Assembly: GCA_003138515.1 (NCBI GenBank)
Contig: PLGG01000058.1
Location: forward strand, 23,406-87,405
Length of the DNA: 64,000 bases
From: Acidobacteriaceae bacterium
GTDB taxonomy: Bacteria; Acidobacteriota; Terriglobia; Terriglobales; Acidobacteriaceae
Direction of reading: 5' to 3'
The notes below the pieces were generated by a model. It ran no database searches, had not been told where the DNA came from, and was given only the letters and a program-made list of their open reading frames with translations. Positions 10,861-20,797 of the stretch are shown piece by piece (the stretch's first letter is position 1; every line of letters begins with the position of its first letter). Made by a program: the position numbers and the translations under genes.

Positions 10861-11424
10861 ATGAGAAGGCTCAAACTTATGGACGCGAGCGATGTGCAGG
10901 ACCTGAAAGAGAATGTTCAGCAGGCAGCGAACGAAGAGCCACTGCGGCCTGTCGCCTTTACGATGAGCGTGCTGGCCGTGCTGCTTGCCGTGACCACGGT
11001 GTTGGGCGGGCGTACGCACGAGGATGCGGTGCTCAACCAAAACAAGGCGACCGACCAGTGGAATGAGTATCAGGCGCAAAAGATTCGCGCCAACGATACG
11101 CAGTTGGCGGCCGATCTGATGAGTGTTGTTGCGCTCGACAATAAAGATGCAACCGCCAAGTTGGTCAAGGCCTACGCCGACCACGAGAAGAAGTGGGCGG
11201 AAGAGGTGAAGCAGGATCAGGCAACGGCCACGGCGCTGCAGACCAGCGTTGACCAGGGAGAAGCCAAGGCAGATCGCTTCGATCTGGGCGAGGTGTTGCT
11301 GGAGATTGGCCTGGTGATCGTGTCGATCACGCTGCTGACGCGGAGCCGCGTCTACTGGCACATAGGTCTTGCAGTTTCGGCGCTGGGAGTGGTGGCGTCA
11401 GCCTCGGCGTTTTTCCTCAAGTAG
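10861..11424 (+). CDS. DUF4337-like membrane protein
   Basis: Two-TM architecture, AFTMSVLAVLLAVTTVLGGRTHEDAVLNQNKATDQWNEYQAQKIR; start may be 10861 or 10879. Confidence 0.65.
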   Translation: MRRLKLMDASDVQDLKENVQQAANEEPLRPVAFTMSVLAVLLAVTTVLGGRTHEDAVLNQNKATDQWNEYQAQKIRANDTQLAADLMSVVALDNKDATAKLVKAYADHEKKWAEEVKQDQATATALQTSVDQGEAKADRFDLGEVLLEIGLVIVSITLLTRSRVYWHIGLAVSALGVVASASAFFLK

Positions 11425-11498
11425 GGAAGTTTTGCGTGAGGATCCATTTGGCGCCGGCTGGCCAGCTATAGACTGACCGGCAAACAAGAGGCAACCGG

Positions 11499-12248
11499 AT
11501 GCGAACTCTCGTTGCAGCTGCAATTGTTGCGTTTGGTTGGGCGCCGCTCTTTGCGCAGGAGCCGGGGCCCCCGGCAACACCCGCGGGCAAGGCTGCGAAC
11601 GGGGCCGCAACTCCTGCAATCCCTGCTTCGAGTTCTGTTCCAGCGGCCACGCAGGCTGTTGCGCCCGCAACTCCGTTGGCTCCCGCGTTGCCGCCTCAAG
11701 TGCAAAGGGACGATGTCGGCTTCAGCTACAGCCTTCCCGCGGATTGGGAGTTTGTGGCTCCGCCTACGGCTCCCAAGGCCGCGATGCCTTACCCGACAGT
11801 CGCCGCTCCCAGGAAGGGAGATGCGTGCGTGGAAGTGGCTTTGACCGCCAAACATGGGACTCCAGTGTCAGTGGTCGTGGTGCTGGCGCTGCCTTTTGCG
11901 TGCTATGGGCAGACCATGACCGCGAAGGATTTGGCGAACTTCGGCGCGGGCGCGGCGGGGGGAATGAAGCAGAGCTTCGAAATTACCGAGCCGGTTGAGG
12001 CGAACTACTCGCTGGGAAGCCACACCATGTGGATTGAGCGTGCCAAAGGAACCGTGAAACACCTTCCCGAAAGCCCGTTCACCTTCGAGATTGCGTGCAC
12101 GGTGCTCAAGAAGGGCGCTGCGTGCTGGATGACGATGGCCGCCGATGCAGCGAGCTTAGAGACATTCGAGCAGAGCGCGGTGTCGCTCGAAGGCGAAGCT
12201 CCGGCTGCGCTGGTTCCGGCATCAGCGTTTCTTCCCAACAAGCCTTAG
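11499..12248 (+). CDS. Hypothetical exported protein with Pro/Ala-rich linker
   Basis: Signal peptide MRTLVAAAIVAFGWAPLFAQ followed by low-complexity P/A region and a globular domain. Confidence 0.6.
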   Translation: MRTLVAAAIVAFGWAPLFAQEPGPPATPAGKAANGAATPAIPASSSVPAATQAVAPATPLAPALPPQVQRDDVGFSYSLPADWEFVAPPTAPKAAMPYPTVAAPRKGDACVEVALTAKHGTPVSVVVVLALPFACYGQTMTAKDLANFGAGAAGGMKQSFEITEPVEANYSLGSHTMWIERAKGTVKHLPESPFTFEIACTVLKKGAACWMTMAADAASLETFEQSAVSLEGEAPAALVPASAFLPNKP

Positions 12249-12269
12249 TGGTTCGCGGGCGGGACGAAC

Positions 12270-13271
12270 TCATTCGTTCACCGTGATGCGCTCTGGTTGA
12301 GTGGGGGGCCCGGCTGCGCGCCTGGCTTCGAACTGCGAGGTAGTGAGAAGAAACACCGCGAGCAAAACTGCAGCCATGCCCACGAATTCCTCTACCGGCG
12401 GCCGCTCATGAAGCAGGAAGATGCCGAGCAGCACCGCGACAACAGGGTTGACATATGCGTACGAGGCGACCTTGCCGACAGGGACATGTTCCAGAAGATA
12501 GATGTACCCGGTATAGCCGAGCAGCGAGCCGCAACCGATGAGATAGGCCTGAGACCAAAGGGCTAAGGGGTTGACATGGAACCGTGGCCATTGACCGAGA
12601 AATGTGCCCAGGAGGGTGCTGCAAGCTCCGGCAGCAAGCATTTGCCAGGCGGCAGCCACAAAGCTGTTGACGCGGAGGCGCGCGCGGCGGGAAACGATGC
12701 TGCCGATCGTCCAACAAAGCGCACCGGCCAAGAGCGCGGTTACGGCCCAAAGGCGGGCTCGATCGCCGGCGAAGCCATGACGGAGCGAAGGCCACAAGAG
12801 GGCAACCAGCCCAGCGAAGCCGAGGGCCATGCCCAGCCATCCTCGCGTGGGGAGCGGCTCGCCGCCGGGCAGGAACATCTCAATGAGCGCGACGTAGAGG
12901 GGGATGACCGCGTAAATCAGCGAAGCGAGGCCGCTGGGGACCGCTTGCTCCGCGTAGACGAGGCCGACATTACCTGCGCCCAGAAGCATGAGGCCGATGA
13001 GGACGAGAAGGAACATGTCTTTGGGCGGCCAAACCAGGCGAAGGCCACGCCCGCGGCACCAGGCCAGCAGGATTGCGCCAGCGATAAGGAAGCGCGTACC
13101 GGCGAGCAGAAGTGGCGGCATTTGCGCGACGCCAACGCGGATGGCCGTATAGGTCGAGCCCCAGAAGATGTAGACGCTGGCGAAGGCGAGAACAATCCGC
13201 GCAGTGGTTGCGGCAGGATGTTTCGCGGCGCCGGAATGGAGCGAGGCTGCGGACATGGAACCTGATTCCAT
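12270..13271 (-). CDS. EamA/DMT-family drug/metabolite exporter
   Basis: YIFWGSTYTAIRVGVAQMPPLLLAGTRFLIAGAILL and ~10 hydrophobic helices; C-terminal EamA repeat HVPVGKVASYAYVNPVVAVLLGIFLLHE. Confidence 0.88.
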   Translation of the reverse strand: MESGSMSAASLHSGAAKHPAATTARIVLAFASVYIFWGSTYTAIRVGVAQMPPLLLAGTRFLIAGAILLAWCRGRGLRLVWPPKDMFLLVLIGLMLLGAGNVGLVYAEQAVPSGLASLIYAVIPLYVALIEMFLPGGEPLPTRGWLGMALGFAGLVALLWPSLRHGFAGDRARLWAVTALLAGALCWTIGSIVSRRARLRVNSFVAAAWQMLAAGACSTLLGTFLGQWPRFHVNPLALWSQAYLIGCGSLLGYTGYIYLLEHVPVGKVASYAYVNPVVAVLLGIFLLHERPPVEEFVGMAAVLLAVFLLTTSQFEARRAAGPPTQPERITVNE

Positions 13272-13651
13272 CGTAGCCCGGGATCAAGTACTGGCGTGGC
13301 AGCGGCGATCCGGGGCGTGATATTCTCGACTTTAGCGGAGAATCCATGCAAATGCGCGCCAACCGGGAGTTGCCGCAAGCACCAGCCACTAAACGCTGGT
13401 CGCGGTCGCGCGCTCAGCGCATGTGCCCGCGGAAACACCTGCGCGTGCTGCCCACCCGCACTCGACCTAGCCTCTTCGGCGGCGATTAGCAACACTCCGC
13501 CGAAGACCCTCGCCTGCGTTGGACCCCGAGAGGTCCGCAGAAATGAGCGAACCCTTCGCCGGGATCCGTGGCCGTGCCGCATCCGGAGCGCCATGCGCGG
13601 AGCGAATAGGCGCCAGGCCGCCCAAACCGAATCCGCCGAGGAGAATGTGCG

Positions 13652-15058
13652 ATGAGTCAACATGCGATGAACAGGCAAGAGATGCATGCGCAATTTGGAC
13701 CGAAACTGGTTTGTCCGCTGCCGGGACCGAAGGCCATGGCCGCTGTTGAAGCCGACCGGCGATTGATCTCACCGAGCTATACGCGGTCCTATCCACTCGT
13801 CGCCAAGCGCGGCCGGGGAGTTCGCATAGAAGACCCGGATGGAAACGAGTTTCTCGACTTCGCGGCGGGAATCGCCGTGGTTTCGACGGGCCACTGTCAT
13901 CCCGAGGTGGTGGCGGCGATCCAGAAGCAGGCGGCGGAGCTGATCCACATTTCAGGCACGGATTTCTATGATGAGCATCTGACGGATCTTGCGGAGCGTT
14001 TGTCAGCGGTGGCGCCGATGCCGGGACCGCACCGGTTCTTCTACGGCAATTCCGGGGCAGAGGCAATCGAGTGCGCACTGAAGGTGGCGCGCTACCATAC
14101 GGGACGCCAGCAGATCATCTCGTTCTTCGGTGCGTTCCATGGGCGCACGATGGGCGCGCTGTCGCTGACCGGCTCAAAGCCGCAGCAGAAGCGCAGATTC
14201 TCTCCGCTGATGCCGGGCGTGACGCACGTGCGGTATCCCTACGTGTATCGCGGCTGCACGGGTGGCCCAAAGGAGCAGGAGGAGTTCAGCCTGGGGTGTG
14301 CACGATACATCGAGGAGAAGCTTTTCAAGACGATTTTGCCGCCGGAAGAGGTGGCCGCAATCTTCGTTGAGCCGATCCAGGGCGAAGGGGGATTTGTGCC
14401 TGCGCCGGCGAATTTTCTGCGCGAGCTGCGGGCGATCTGCGACCGGCATGGCATTTTATTGGTTTCGGACGAAGTTCAATCGGGTTGCGGGCGCACCGGA
14501 AAGTGGTGGGCCATCGAGGACTCGGGCGTGGAGCCGGACATTGTGTGCATCGCCAAGGGCATTGCGAGCGGGATGCCGCTGGGCATTTGCATGACGCGCG
14601 CAGAGATTATGGATTGGGCGCCGGGATCGCACGCGTCGACATTCGGCGGCAATCCGGTGTCGATTGCGGCTGCGCTGGCGACGATGAAGATTATCGAGCG
14701 CGAGGGAATTGCGAACGCCGCGAGCGTGGGCGAGTTCATGCTGGAGCGCGTACGCGGTTGGGTGAAGAGCCATCCACTGGTAGGTGACGTGCGCGGGCGG
14801 GGCCTGATGATCGGCATCGAGATCGTGAAGGACAAGGCGACGCGAGAGCCAGCGGTGGAGCTGCGCAATCGCATCGAGACTCTGGCCTTCGAGCGCGGAT
14901 TGATCATGCTGGGCTGCGGCGAAACGTCGCTGCGGCTTTCGCCTCCGCTCATCGTGAGCAAAGAGGAAGCCACCGTTGCGCTCGACATTCTGGAAGATGC
15001 GCTGACCATCGCGGAGAAGGAACATGAGCAAAGCGCGGTGGCGGCGGTGACGGCGTAA
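13652..15058 (+). CDS. Class-III PLP-dependent aminotransferase (4-aminobutyrate/acetylornithine-type)
   Basis: DPDGNEFLDFAAGIAVVSTGHCHPEVV, FGAFHGRTMGALSLTGSK, LLVSDEVQSGCGRTGKWWA, STFGGNPVS. Confidence 0.9.
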   Translation: MSQHAMNRQEMHAQFGPKLVCPLPGPKAMAAVEADRRLISPSYTRSYPLVAKRGRGVRIEDPDGNEFLDFAAGIAVVSTGHCHPEVVAAIQKQAAELIHISGTDFYDEHLTDLAERLSAVAPMPGPHRFFYGNSGAEAIECALKVARYHTGRQQIISFFGAFHGRTMGALSLTGSKPQQKRRFSPLMPGVTHVRYPYVYRGCTGGPKEQEEFSLGCARYIEEKLFKTILPPEEVAAIFVEPIQGEGGFVPAPANFLRELRAICDRHGILLVSDEVQSGCGRTGKWWAIEDSGVEPDIVCIAKGIASGMPLGICMTRAEIMDWAPGSHASTFGGNPVSIAAALATMKIIEREGIANAASVGEFMLERVRGWVKSHPLVGDVRGRGLMIGIEIVKDKATREPAVELRNRIETLAFERGLIMLGCGETSLRLSPPLIVSKEEATVALDILEDALTIAEKEHEQSAVAAVTA

Positions 15059-15160
15059 GCACGGCCGTTTGTTCGCCGAGGTTCCTTGCCTGGGCGGTCG
15101 TGGCCCCATTTTTGCGAAGCGATTTGCCTGGAGCGAAATTCGGGCAGACAATGGTTGCCG

Positions 15161-15661
15161 ATGGAACGAGCGGCACACATGCGAGCGGGAATATTTGACC
15201 GAGTGCTGGCGGGCCTGGACTGGATCGCCGAGCGCAGAGGCCGAACCGCGGCGAGCCCCGCCCATTTACGAACCGGGATTACAGGTGAGGATGCGGCTTG
15301 TTCGTACCTGCGACGCAAGGGCTACGTTGTGGTGGCGCGCCGGTGGTCGAGCGGAAACCTGCGCGGCGATCTGGATTTGATCGCGTGGCGGGGATCGCTG
15401 CTTTGTTTTGTCGAGGTGAAGACGCGGACAGCGCACGATATGGCGCCCGCCGAAGCCATGGTCGACACTCACAAGCGCAATGTGCTGCGGCGGCTGGCGC
15501 GGCAATATGTACGTCAGCTACCCGGTGAGACCTTCCCAAACGCGCGCTTCGACGTGATCAGCGTGTATCTCTTGCCGGGTGCGGCGCCCGAATTCTTCCA
15601 TTTCGAGAGCGCATTTGGCTGGAGCGAGCGGCCCTGGGAAGAGCGTTCGGGCTGGCGATGA
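15161..15661 (+). CDS. YraN/UPF0102 family endonuclease-like protein
   Basis: GEDAACSYLRRKGYVVVARRWSSGNLRGDLDLIAWRGSLLCFVEVKTRT, motif GDLDLIA...FVEVKTR. Confidence 0.85.
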   Translation: MERAAHMRAGIFDRVLAGLDWIAERRGRTAASPAHLRTGITGEDAACSYLRRKGYVVVARRWSSGNLRGDLDLIAWRGSLLCFVEVKTRTAHDMAPAEAMVDTHKRNVLRRLARQYVRQLPGETFPNARFDVISVYLLPGAAPEFFHFESAFGWSERPWEERSGWR

Positions 15662-15864
15662 ATTCGACCCAAGAAGGCCTCGATTACCCGATTTGGTTGC
15701 CTCGCGATCTCTCCGCGATTCACGTCACTGTCGAGCAGCCCGAGGGTAATCCTGTGATCAGCATCGGCGAAGATGGAGCTGTTCATGCGCTCCGCAAGGG
15801 GAAGGCGACAATCACAGGGGAATTCGGCGGGATGACCGATCAGGTTATTGTGCTTGTCGAGTGA
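15658..15864 (+). CDS. Small hypothetical protein resembling a BIG2 Ig-like fold
   Basis: Start overlaps preceding stop (ATGA); VISIGEDGAVHALRKGKATITGEFGGMTDQVIVLVE. Confidence 0.45.
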   Translation: MNSTQEGLDYPIWLPRDLSAIHVTVEQPEGNPVISIGEDGAVHALRKGKATITGEFGGMTDQVIVLVE

Positions 15865-15939
15865 CTGTGACAAGCCTTCATCGATCAAGTTCGCGGGGAT
15901 GCGCTATACTCCAGGGCAGTGCGAAACAGGAGGATCACA

Positions 15940-16461
15940 ATGCGTTTACAGGCAATGACTCGAGTTCTGGCTGGCGCGGCAATCATGGTCGCGATGGGAA
16001 GCTCAGGGTGGGTGGCGGCACAGTCCGGGACCACGACTGTCCTGCAACCGGCCGACCTGGAAAAACTATTTCCGGCCACAGTGTTTTACAGTGGGCAGAG
16101 CGCGCCAACGCAATTGCGAAACTCCGGCGGCGTGAAGTTCGCCGACGGCCATTACGTGCTGGCCAGCATGGTGGACACGAGCGGGTACTCGACGGGAGTG
16201 GCGGCGAAGTACCAGGGGTACCTGATCGCCGAAGTTCCGCTGAAGATTGAAGGGAAGCTTTTGCCTGCGGGAGCGTATGGCTTTGGCTTCCTGGACGGCG
16301 ATCGGTTTGTGGTGACCGATCTGGGGGGCCACGACGTGCTTACGGCTCACTCGGCGAAGGACACTGACAAGGCTCGGCCCCGCCCCTTAGAAGTGAGCGA
16401 TGATCCAGCCGGCGGCTTCCGCCTTTATGCCGGGCGGAACTACGTGCACTTCGGCCGGTAA
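15940..16461 (+). CDS. Hypothetical exported protein (paralog of 20110-20643)
   Basis: Signal peptide MRLQAMTRVLAGAAIMVAMGSSGWVAAQ; shared GYS..KY..YLI...P..I.G..L..G.Y.FG core. Confidence 0.6.
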   Translation: MRLQAMTRVLAGAAIMVAMGSSGWVAAQSGTTTVLQPADLEKLFPATVFYSGQSAPTQLRNSGGVKFADGHYVLASMVDTSGYSTGVAAKYQGYLIAEVPLKIEGKLLPAGAYGFGFLDGDRFVVTDLGGHDVLTAHSAKDTDKARPRPLEVSDDPAGGFRLYAGRNYVHFGR

Positions 16462-16472
16462 GGCGAAGAGCC

Positions 16473-19466
16473 GTGGGCTTGCGAGAGCCGAATCTCCGCG
16501 ACAAACGTCATCTGCGGGCCGCCGCGAGCAGAAAGCTGCTCCCGGAAATCATTTGGTGCACCGCCGCTCTGTTGCTCCTAAGCGGGGCGGCGTTCGCTGC
16601 CGCGCTTGAGCCCTCTACACCGCCCGCCAATTTTGGGCGGCAGGCCTGGGCCATGGAGAATGGCCTGCCGCAAAACACTGTCCAGGCGCTGGCACAAACC
16701 AAGGATGGATTCCTCTGGTTAGGCACAGAGGCCGGCTTGGTGCGCTTTGACGGCGTTGAATTCGAAACATACGACCGTAATTCCACTCCTGCGTTGCCGG
16801 GAAGCGACATCCGCTGCCTGCTGGTAGCCCGGGACGGAGCGTTGTGGATTGGGACGAACGCGGGACTGGCGCGGTGGAAGGACGGAGGAGCAAGGACGTT
16901 CACGACGCAGGATGGGCTGCCGAGTAATGGAATTCTGGCGCTCAAAGAAATGGGTGAAGGAAAGGTCTCGGCGTGGACGGAGCAGGGGCCGGCGCAGCAG
17001 GAGGGTGACCGATTCGAGACGGTGAGAAATGTCGATGCGTTTCCGCACACCGCGCTGCCTTCGCCGGGAGAATACCCTGGTGCGATCGCATTTGAGGATG
17101 AATTGCCCAACGGCCTGCTAGTGACTGGCAGTAGAACAGCCATGAACCTTGATCCCCGTTTGGCTGTGGGCAAGGAACTGCCCGGTAGCCGGATTCAAGT
17201 CGTATTCGCCGACCAGGAGGGAACGCTGTGGATCGGCACCAATGCCGGGCTGGTGCGCTGGGTCAAGGGCAACGTGGAGCGCTTTCCGATTACCGATCCT
17301 CTTTCGACGGCGTCGATTCTGGCGGTCACGGAGGACAGCGAGGGCAATCTGTGGGTCGGGACCGAAACCGGCGGGCTGGATATTCTGCGCGATCAGCGGT
17401 TCCACACGATCGACACACGAGACGGGTTGACCTCAGACCGCATCACAACCGTGGTGGAAGACGCAGCCGGCACGCTGTGGGTGGGGACGCAGGACGACGG
17501 GCTGAACGCGCTTCGCCGTGAAGCAGGCTCTGCCGGCATGCATGCCGCGCGCAGCCTTACCGTGAACAACGGCCTCGCGAGCAATGTGATTCTGTCGCTG
17601 GCCGCGGCGCCGAACGGCGATCTTTGGGTGGGCACACCGGACGGGCTGAGCCGCGTTCGCGGAAACAAGGTGGACACCTTTACCTCAGCCGACGGGCTGC
17701 CTGACGATTTTGTGCGCTCATTGCTGATCGACTTGGATGGGACGCTTTGGATCGGCACCAGGCGCGGGTTGACGCACTGGGCGGTGGGCAAGAGCGAGCT
17801 GAGCCGGTCAATTTCCGGCGCAGCAATGGAGACCTATACGCATGCGAGCGGATTGGGCAGCGACCTGGTGGGCGCGATGGCTCGCGACAAGAGCGGCGAC
17901 CTTTGGGTGGCGACGCTGGCCGGGTTATCGCGGCTGCACGGCAAAACAATCTCAAATTTCACGGCTGCGAATGGGCTTTCGAGCAATGTCATAACGGCAC
18001 TGCTGCCACGCGCGGACGGGACACTGCTGATTGGCACGCAGGGCCACGGCTGGGACGAGTGGGATGGAAGCAAATTCTCCAAGGCGATGAGCAACGGTCT
18101 TGAGGAGACGACAATTCACGCCATTTTGGACGATCGCGATGGACACCTTTGGTTTGCAACGGGCGACGGCATTGCGCGCTGCGATTGCAATGGGATGGCC
18201 GGCGCAGGCCCCGCGGGGAGTTGTTCGCACTGGATAGAGTTTGGGACAGCCGACGGTCTGCACAGCCGGGAGACGGCGAACAACAGCCATCCTTCGGCGT
18301 GGCGCTCGCGTGACGGACGATTGTGGTTTGCCACGGCAAAAGGGCTGGTGGAAGTGGACCCGGCGCACTTTCCCGTAAACGAAGTGCCGCCTCCAGTGTC
18401 TTTGGAGCGCTTTCAGGTGGACGATGTGGCGCAGCCACTCCGTGGAACGGACTCTCGGTTGAGAGTTGCGGCGGGTCGCGTTCATTTTGAGTTCGACTAC
18501 GCCGGGTTGAGTTTTGTGGCGCCGCAAAAGGTGCGCTACCGCTATATGCTCGAAGGTTTTGACCGAGGCTGGACCGATGCCGGAACGCGCCGGACCGCTT
18601 ATTACACGAATATTCCGCCGGGCCGGTACACGTTCCGCGTGCAGGCGGCAAACAATGACGGCCTTTGGAACACGACCGGCGCGGCGCTGAGCTTCGAACT
18701 CCGGCCGCATTTCTATCAGACCCTGTGGTTTTATGCGCTGTTGTTGTTGGCGCTGGCGGGCACGGTCTTGCTCGTGCTCAAGCGGAGATTGTACGTGGCA
18801 GAGCGCGAGTTCAAGGCGGTGCTGGGCGAGCGCAGCCGGATTGCGCGCGAAATTCACGATACGCTGGCCCAGGGATACGTGGGCGTTTCAGTCCAACTGG
18901 AGGTTCTGGCGGAGCTGTTGCGCCAGCAAAAAACGGACGATGCGGGCAAACAACTGGACCAGACACGCGACTATGTGCGCCACGGGCTGGCCGACGCGCG
19001 ACAATCCATCTGGGCCCTGCGCACTCAGGATACGGGCGAGACGACGATGCCGGTGAAGTTGCGGCGCATGGCGGAAGGGGCCGGAGGTGATGGACTAACA
19101 GCGCGGTTCAGCGTCTTTGGAGCCTATCGCCCGCTGCCGGTGGAGACGGAGCGTGAGGTTGCACGCATCGCTCAGGAAGCAATCCAGAATGTGAAGAAGC
19201 ATGCCGGGGCCAGTGAACTTTCGGTTCAATTGGAGTACGGACCTGAAGCGGTTACGCTCGAGGTCACGGACGATGGACGTGGAGGCGCATTGGAGCGTGC
19301 GGCGGCGGCTTCTCCGGGTCACTTTGGCTTGACCGGTATGAGAGAACGCGCGGTTGAAATCGGCGCAACACTCAAAGTGAGTAGCACGCTGGGTGAGGGG
19401 ACTACGATACGGTTGAGTGTACCGGCGCGAAATGAAGCGCGCGAACAGGCGGGGGTACAAAAGTGA
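16473..19466 (+). CDS. Sensor histidine kinase with periplasmic two-component regulator propeller, Y_Y_Y domain and HisKA_3/HATPase
   Basis: Repeated LWIGT/GLVR/DGLPSN propeller motifs; YRYMLEGFDRGWTDAGTRRTAYYTNIPPGRYTFRVQAANNDG; RSRIAREIHDTLAQGYVGVSVQLE; HFGLTGMRERA. Confidence 0.93.
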   Translation: MGLREPNLRDKRHLRAAASRKLLPEIIWCTAALLLLSGAAFAAALEPSTPPANFGRQAWAMENGLPQNTVQALAQTKDGFLWLGTEAGLVRFDGVEFETYDRNSTPALPGSDIRCLLVARDGALWIGTNAGLARWKDGGARTFTTQDGLPSNGILALKEMGEGKVSAWTEQGPAQQEGDRFETVRNVDAFPHTALPSPGEYPGAIAFEDELPNGLLVTGSRTAMNLDPRLAVGKELPGSRIQVVFADQEGTLWIGTNAGLVRWVKGNVERFPITDPLSTASILAVTEDSEGNLWVGTETGGLDILRDQRFHTIDTRDGLTSDRITTVVEDAAGTLWVGTQDDGLNALRREAGSAGMHAARSLTVNNGLASNVILSLAAAPNGDLWVGTPDGLSRVRGNKVDTFTSADGLPDDFVRSLLIDLDGTLWIGTRRGLTHWAVGKSELSRSISGAAMETYTHASGLGSDLVGAMARDKSGDLWVATLAGLSRLHGKTISNFTAANGLSSNVITALLPRADGTLLIGTQGHGWDEWDGSKFSKAMSNGLEETTIHAILDDRDGHLWFATGDGIARCDCNGMAGAGPAGSCSHWIEFGTADGLHSRETANNSHPSAWRSRDGRLWFATAKGLVEVDPAHFPVNEVPPPVSLERFQVDDVAQPLRGTDSRLRVAAGRVHFEFDYAGLSFVAPQKVRYRYMLEGFDRGWTDAGTRRTAYYTNIPPGRYTFRVQAANNDGLWNTTGAALSFELRPHFYQTLWFYALLLLALAGTVLLVLKRRLYVAEREFKAVLGERSRIAREIHDTLAQGYVGVSVQLEVLAELLRQQKTDDAGKQLDQTRDYVRHGLADARQSIWALRTQDTGETTMPVKLRRMAEGAGGDGLTARFSVFGAYRPLPVETEREVARIAQEAIQNVKKHAGASELSVQLEYGPEAVTLEVTDDGRGGALERAAAASPGHFGLTGMRERAVEIGATLKVSSTLGEGTTIRLSVPARNEAREQAGVQK

Positions 19467-20113
19467 CTGCGGAACCGATCCGAGTGCTGGTTGTCGAAGA
19501 TCACAACGTGGTGCGCCAGGGGCTGGTGGCGCTGCTGAATGTGGCAGGGGGCCTGGAGGTGGTGGGCGAGGCCGCGGATGGCGTGGAAGCCATCGCACAG
19601 TATCGCAAGCTGCAGCCGGATATCACGCTGATCGACCTGCGGATGCCAAGGATGAGCGGCGTCGACGTCATCGAGCGAATCCGAATGGAGACGCCCCAGG
19701 CGCGGTTCATCGTACTGACGACCTACGACGGCGATGAAGACATTTACCGCGCCCTGAAGGCCGGCGCACGGGCGTACCTGCTGAAGGGGATGACCAGCGA
19801 GGAACTGATCAGCACGATTCGAACGGTGCATGAAGGGAAGTCGCATATACCGCCGGCGATCGCCGAGAGGCTCGCCGAACGCATGGGCGCACAGGATCTG
19901 ACTCCGCGCGAGTTCGATGTGCTGGAGCAGATTGTCTACGGCAAGAGCAATCGGGAGATTGCGGCCGAGTTGGAGGTTTCAGAGGCGACGGTAAAAACGC
20001 ACATCAACAGTCTGCTGGGCAAGCTGGGCGTGACTGACCGTACGCAGGCGGCAACGGCCGCGATCCAGAGGGGAATTGTTCCGCTGGAATCACTTAAAAG
20101 GCCGAAATCATGA
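19463..20113 (+). CDS. NarL/FixJ (LuxR)-family response regulator
   Basis: ATP/ATGA-type overlap with kinase; RVLVVEDHNVVRQGLVALL, DITLIDLRMPRMSGVDVIERI, LTPREFDVLEQIVYGKSNREIAAELEVSEATVKTHINSLLGKLGV. Confidence 0.95.
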   Translation: MTAEPIRVLVVEDHNVVRQGLVALLNVAGGLEVVGEAADGVEAIAQYRKLQPDITLIDLRMPRMSGVDVIERIRMETPQARFIVLTTYDGDEDIYRALKAGARAYLLKGMTSEELISTIRTVHEGKSHIPPAIAERLAERMGAQDLTPREFDVLEQIVYGKSNREIAAELEVSEATVKTHINSLLGKLGVTDRTQAATAAIQRGIVPLESLKRPKS

Positions 20114-20643
20114 CGACAAAAACTTTAGCGGTCGCGGTTTTTTGCGGTGTTTTTCTGTCCTTGCTGGCGCTTGCAGCCGCGGCGGAGAAACCAGCCTGGC
20201 GGCAGGCAACGCCGTCTGAGCTGGCGGCGGTTCTGCCGTCGCGGGCGCCGGTCGAAAGCGAGCACATTGAGACGGAGATGCGCACCGCATCGGGGATCGT
20301 GGATGAGCGCGGGCGATTCATCGCGGGCGTCGTGCTGATTACAGCCGGCTATTCGGCGGAAGGGAAGTACTCGCACTACCTGATCGTGCAAGCGCCGGTA
20401 GAAATAGGCGGCGTTAAGCTGAGGCCCGGCGAGTACGCCTTTGGATGGAGCCGCGAGGACGGCGGAGATACGCTGACCGTTCATTTCAACCAGGCGGCAA
20501 CGGGAGCGCTGGTGGGGACCGCGAATGCGCATAGGATTCCCGGCGCAAGCAGGGTAGAGAGCCTGCACATCTGGCCGCCGGGCGACAAGTCGCTGATCCA
20601 GATTGGGCGGTTCGAGATTCCTTATAAAGTGGGTGACCGATAG
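20110..20643 (+). CDS. Hypothetical exported protein (paralog of 15940-16461)
   Basis: Overlaps response-regulator stop (ATGA); signal peptide; GYSAEGKYSHYLIVQAPVEIGGVKLRPGEYAFGW. Confidence 0.6.
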   Translation: MTTKTLAVAVFCGVFLSLLALAAAAEKPAWRQATPSELAAVLPSRAPVESEHIETEMRTASGIVDERGRFIAGVVLITAGYSAEGKYSHYLIVQAPVEIGGVKLRPGEYAFGWSREDGGDTLTVHFNQAATGALVGTANAHRIPGASRVESLHIWPPGDKSLIQIGRFEIPYKVGDR

Positions 20644-20797
20644 ACGAGGTTTGAGGGGCTCCCCACGGGAGTTTTGCGAACGGAGCTTGAGCTTTCGCAA
20701 ATGGTTTCTGAAATGAGCGTTTGACGGGCCCGGCTCGGAGACGCCTTCCAACTTTTGGTCGATACTTCCCTCGATCCCGCCCCGTATACTTGCAGCC

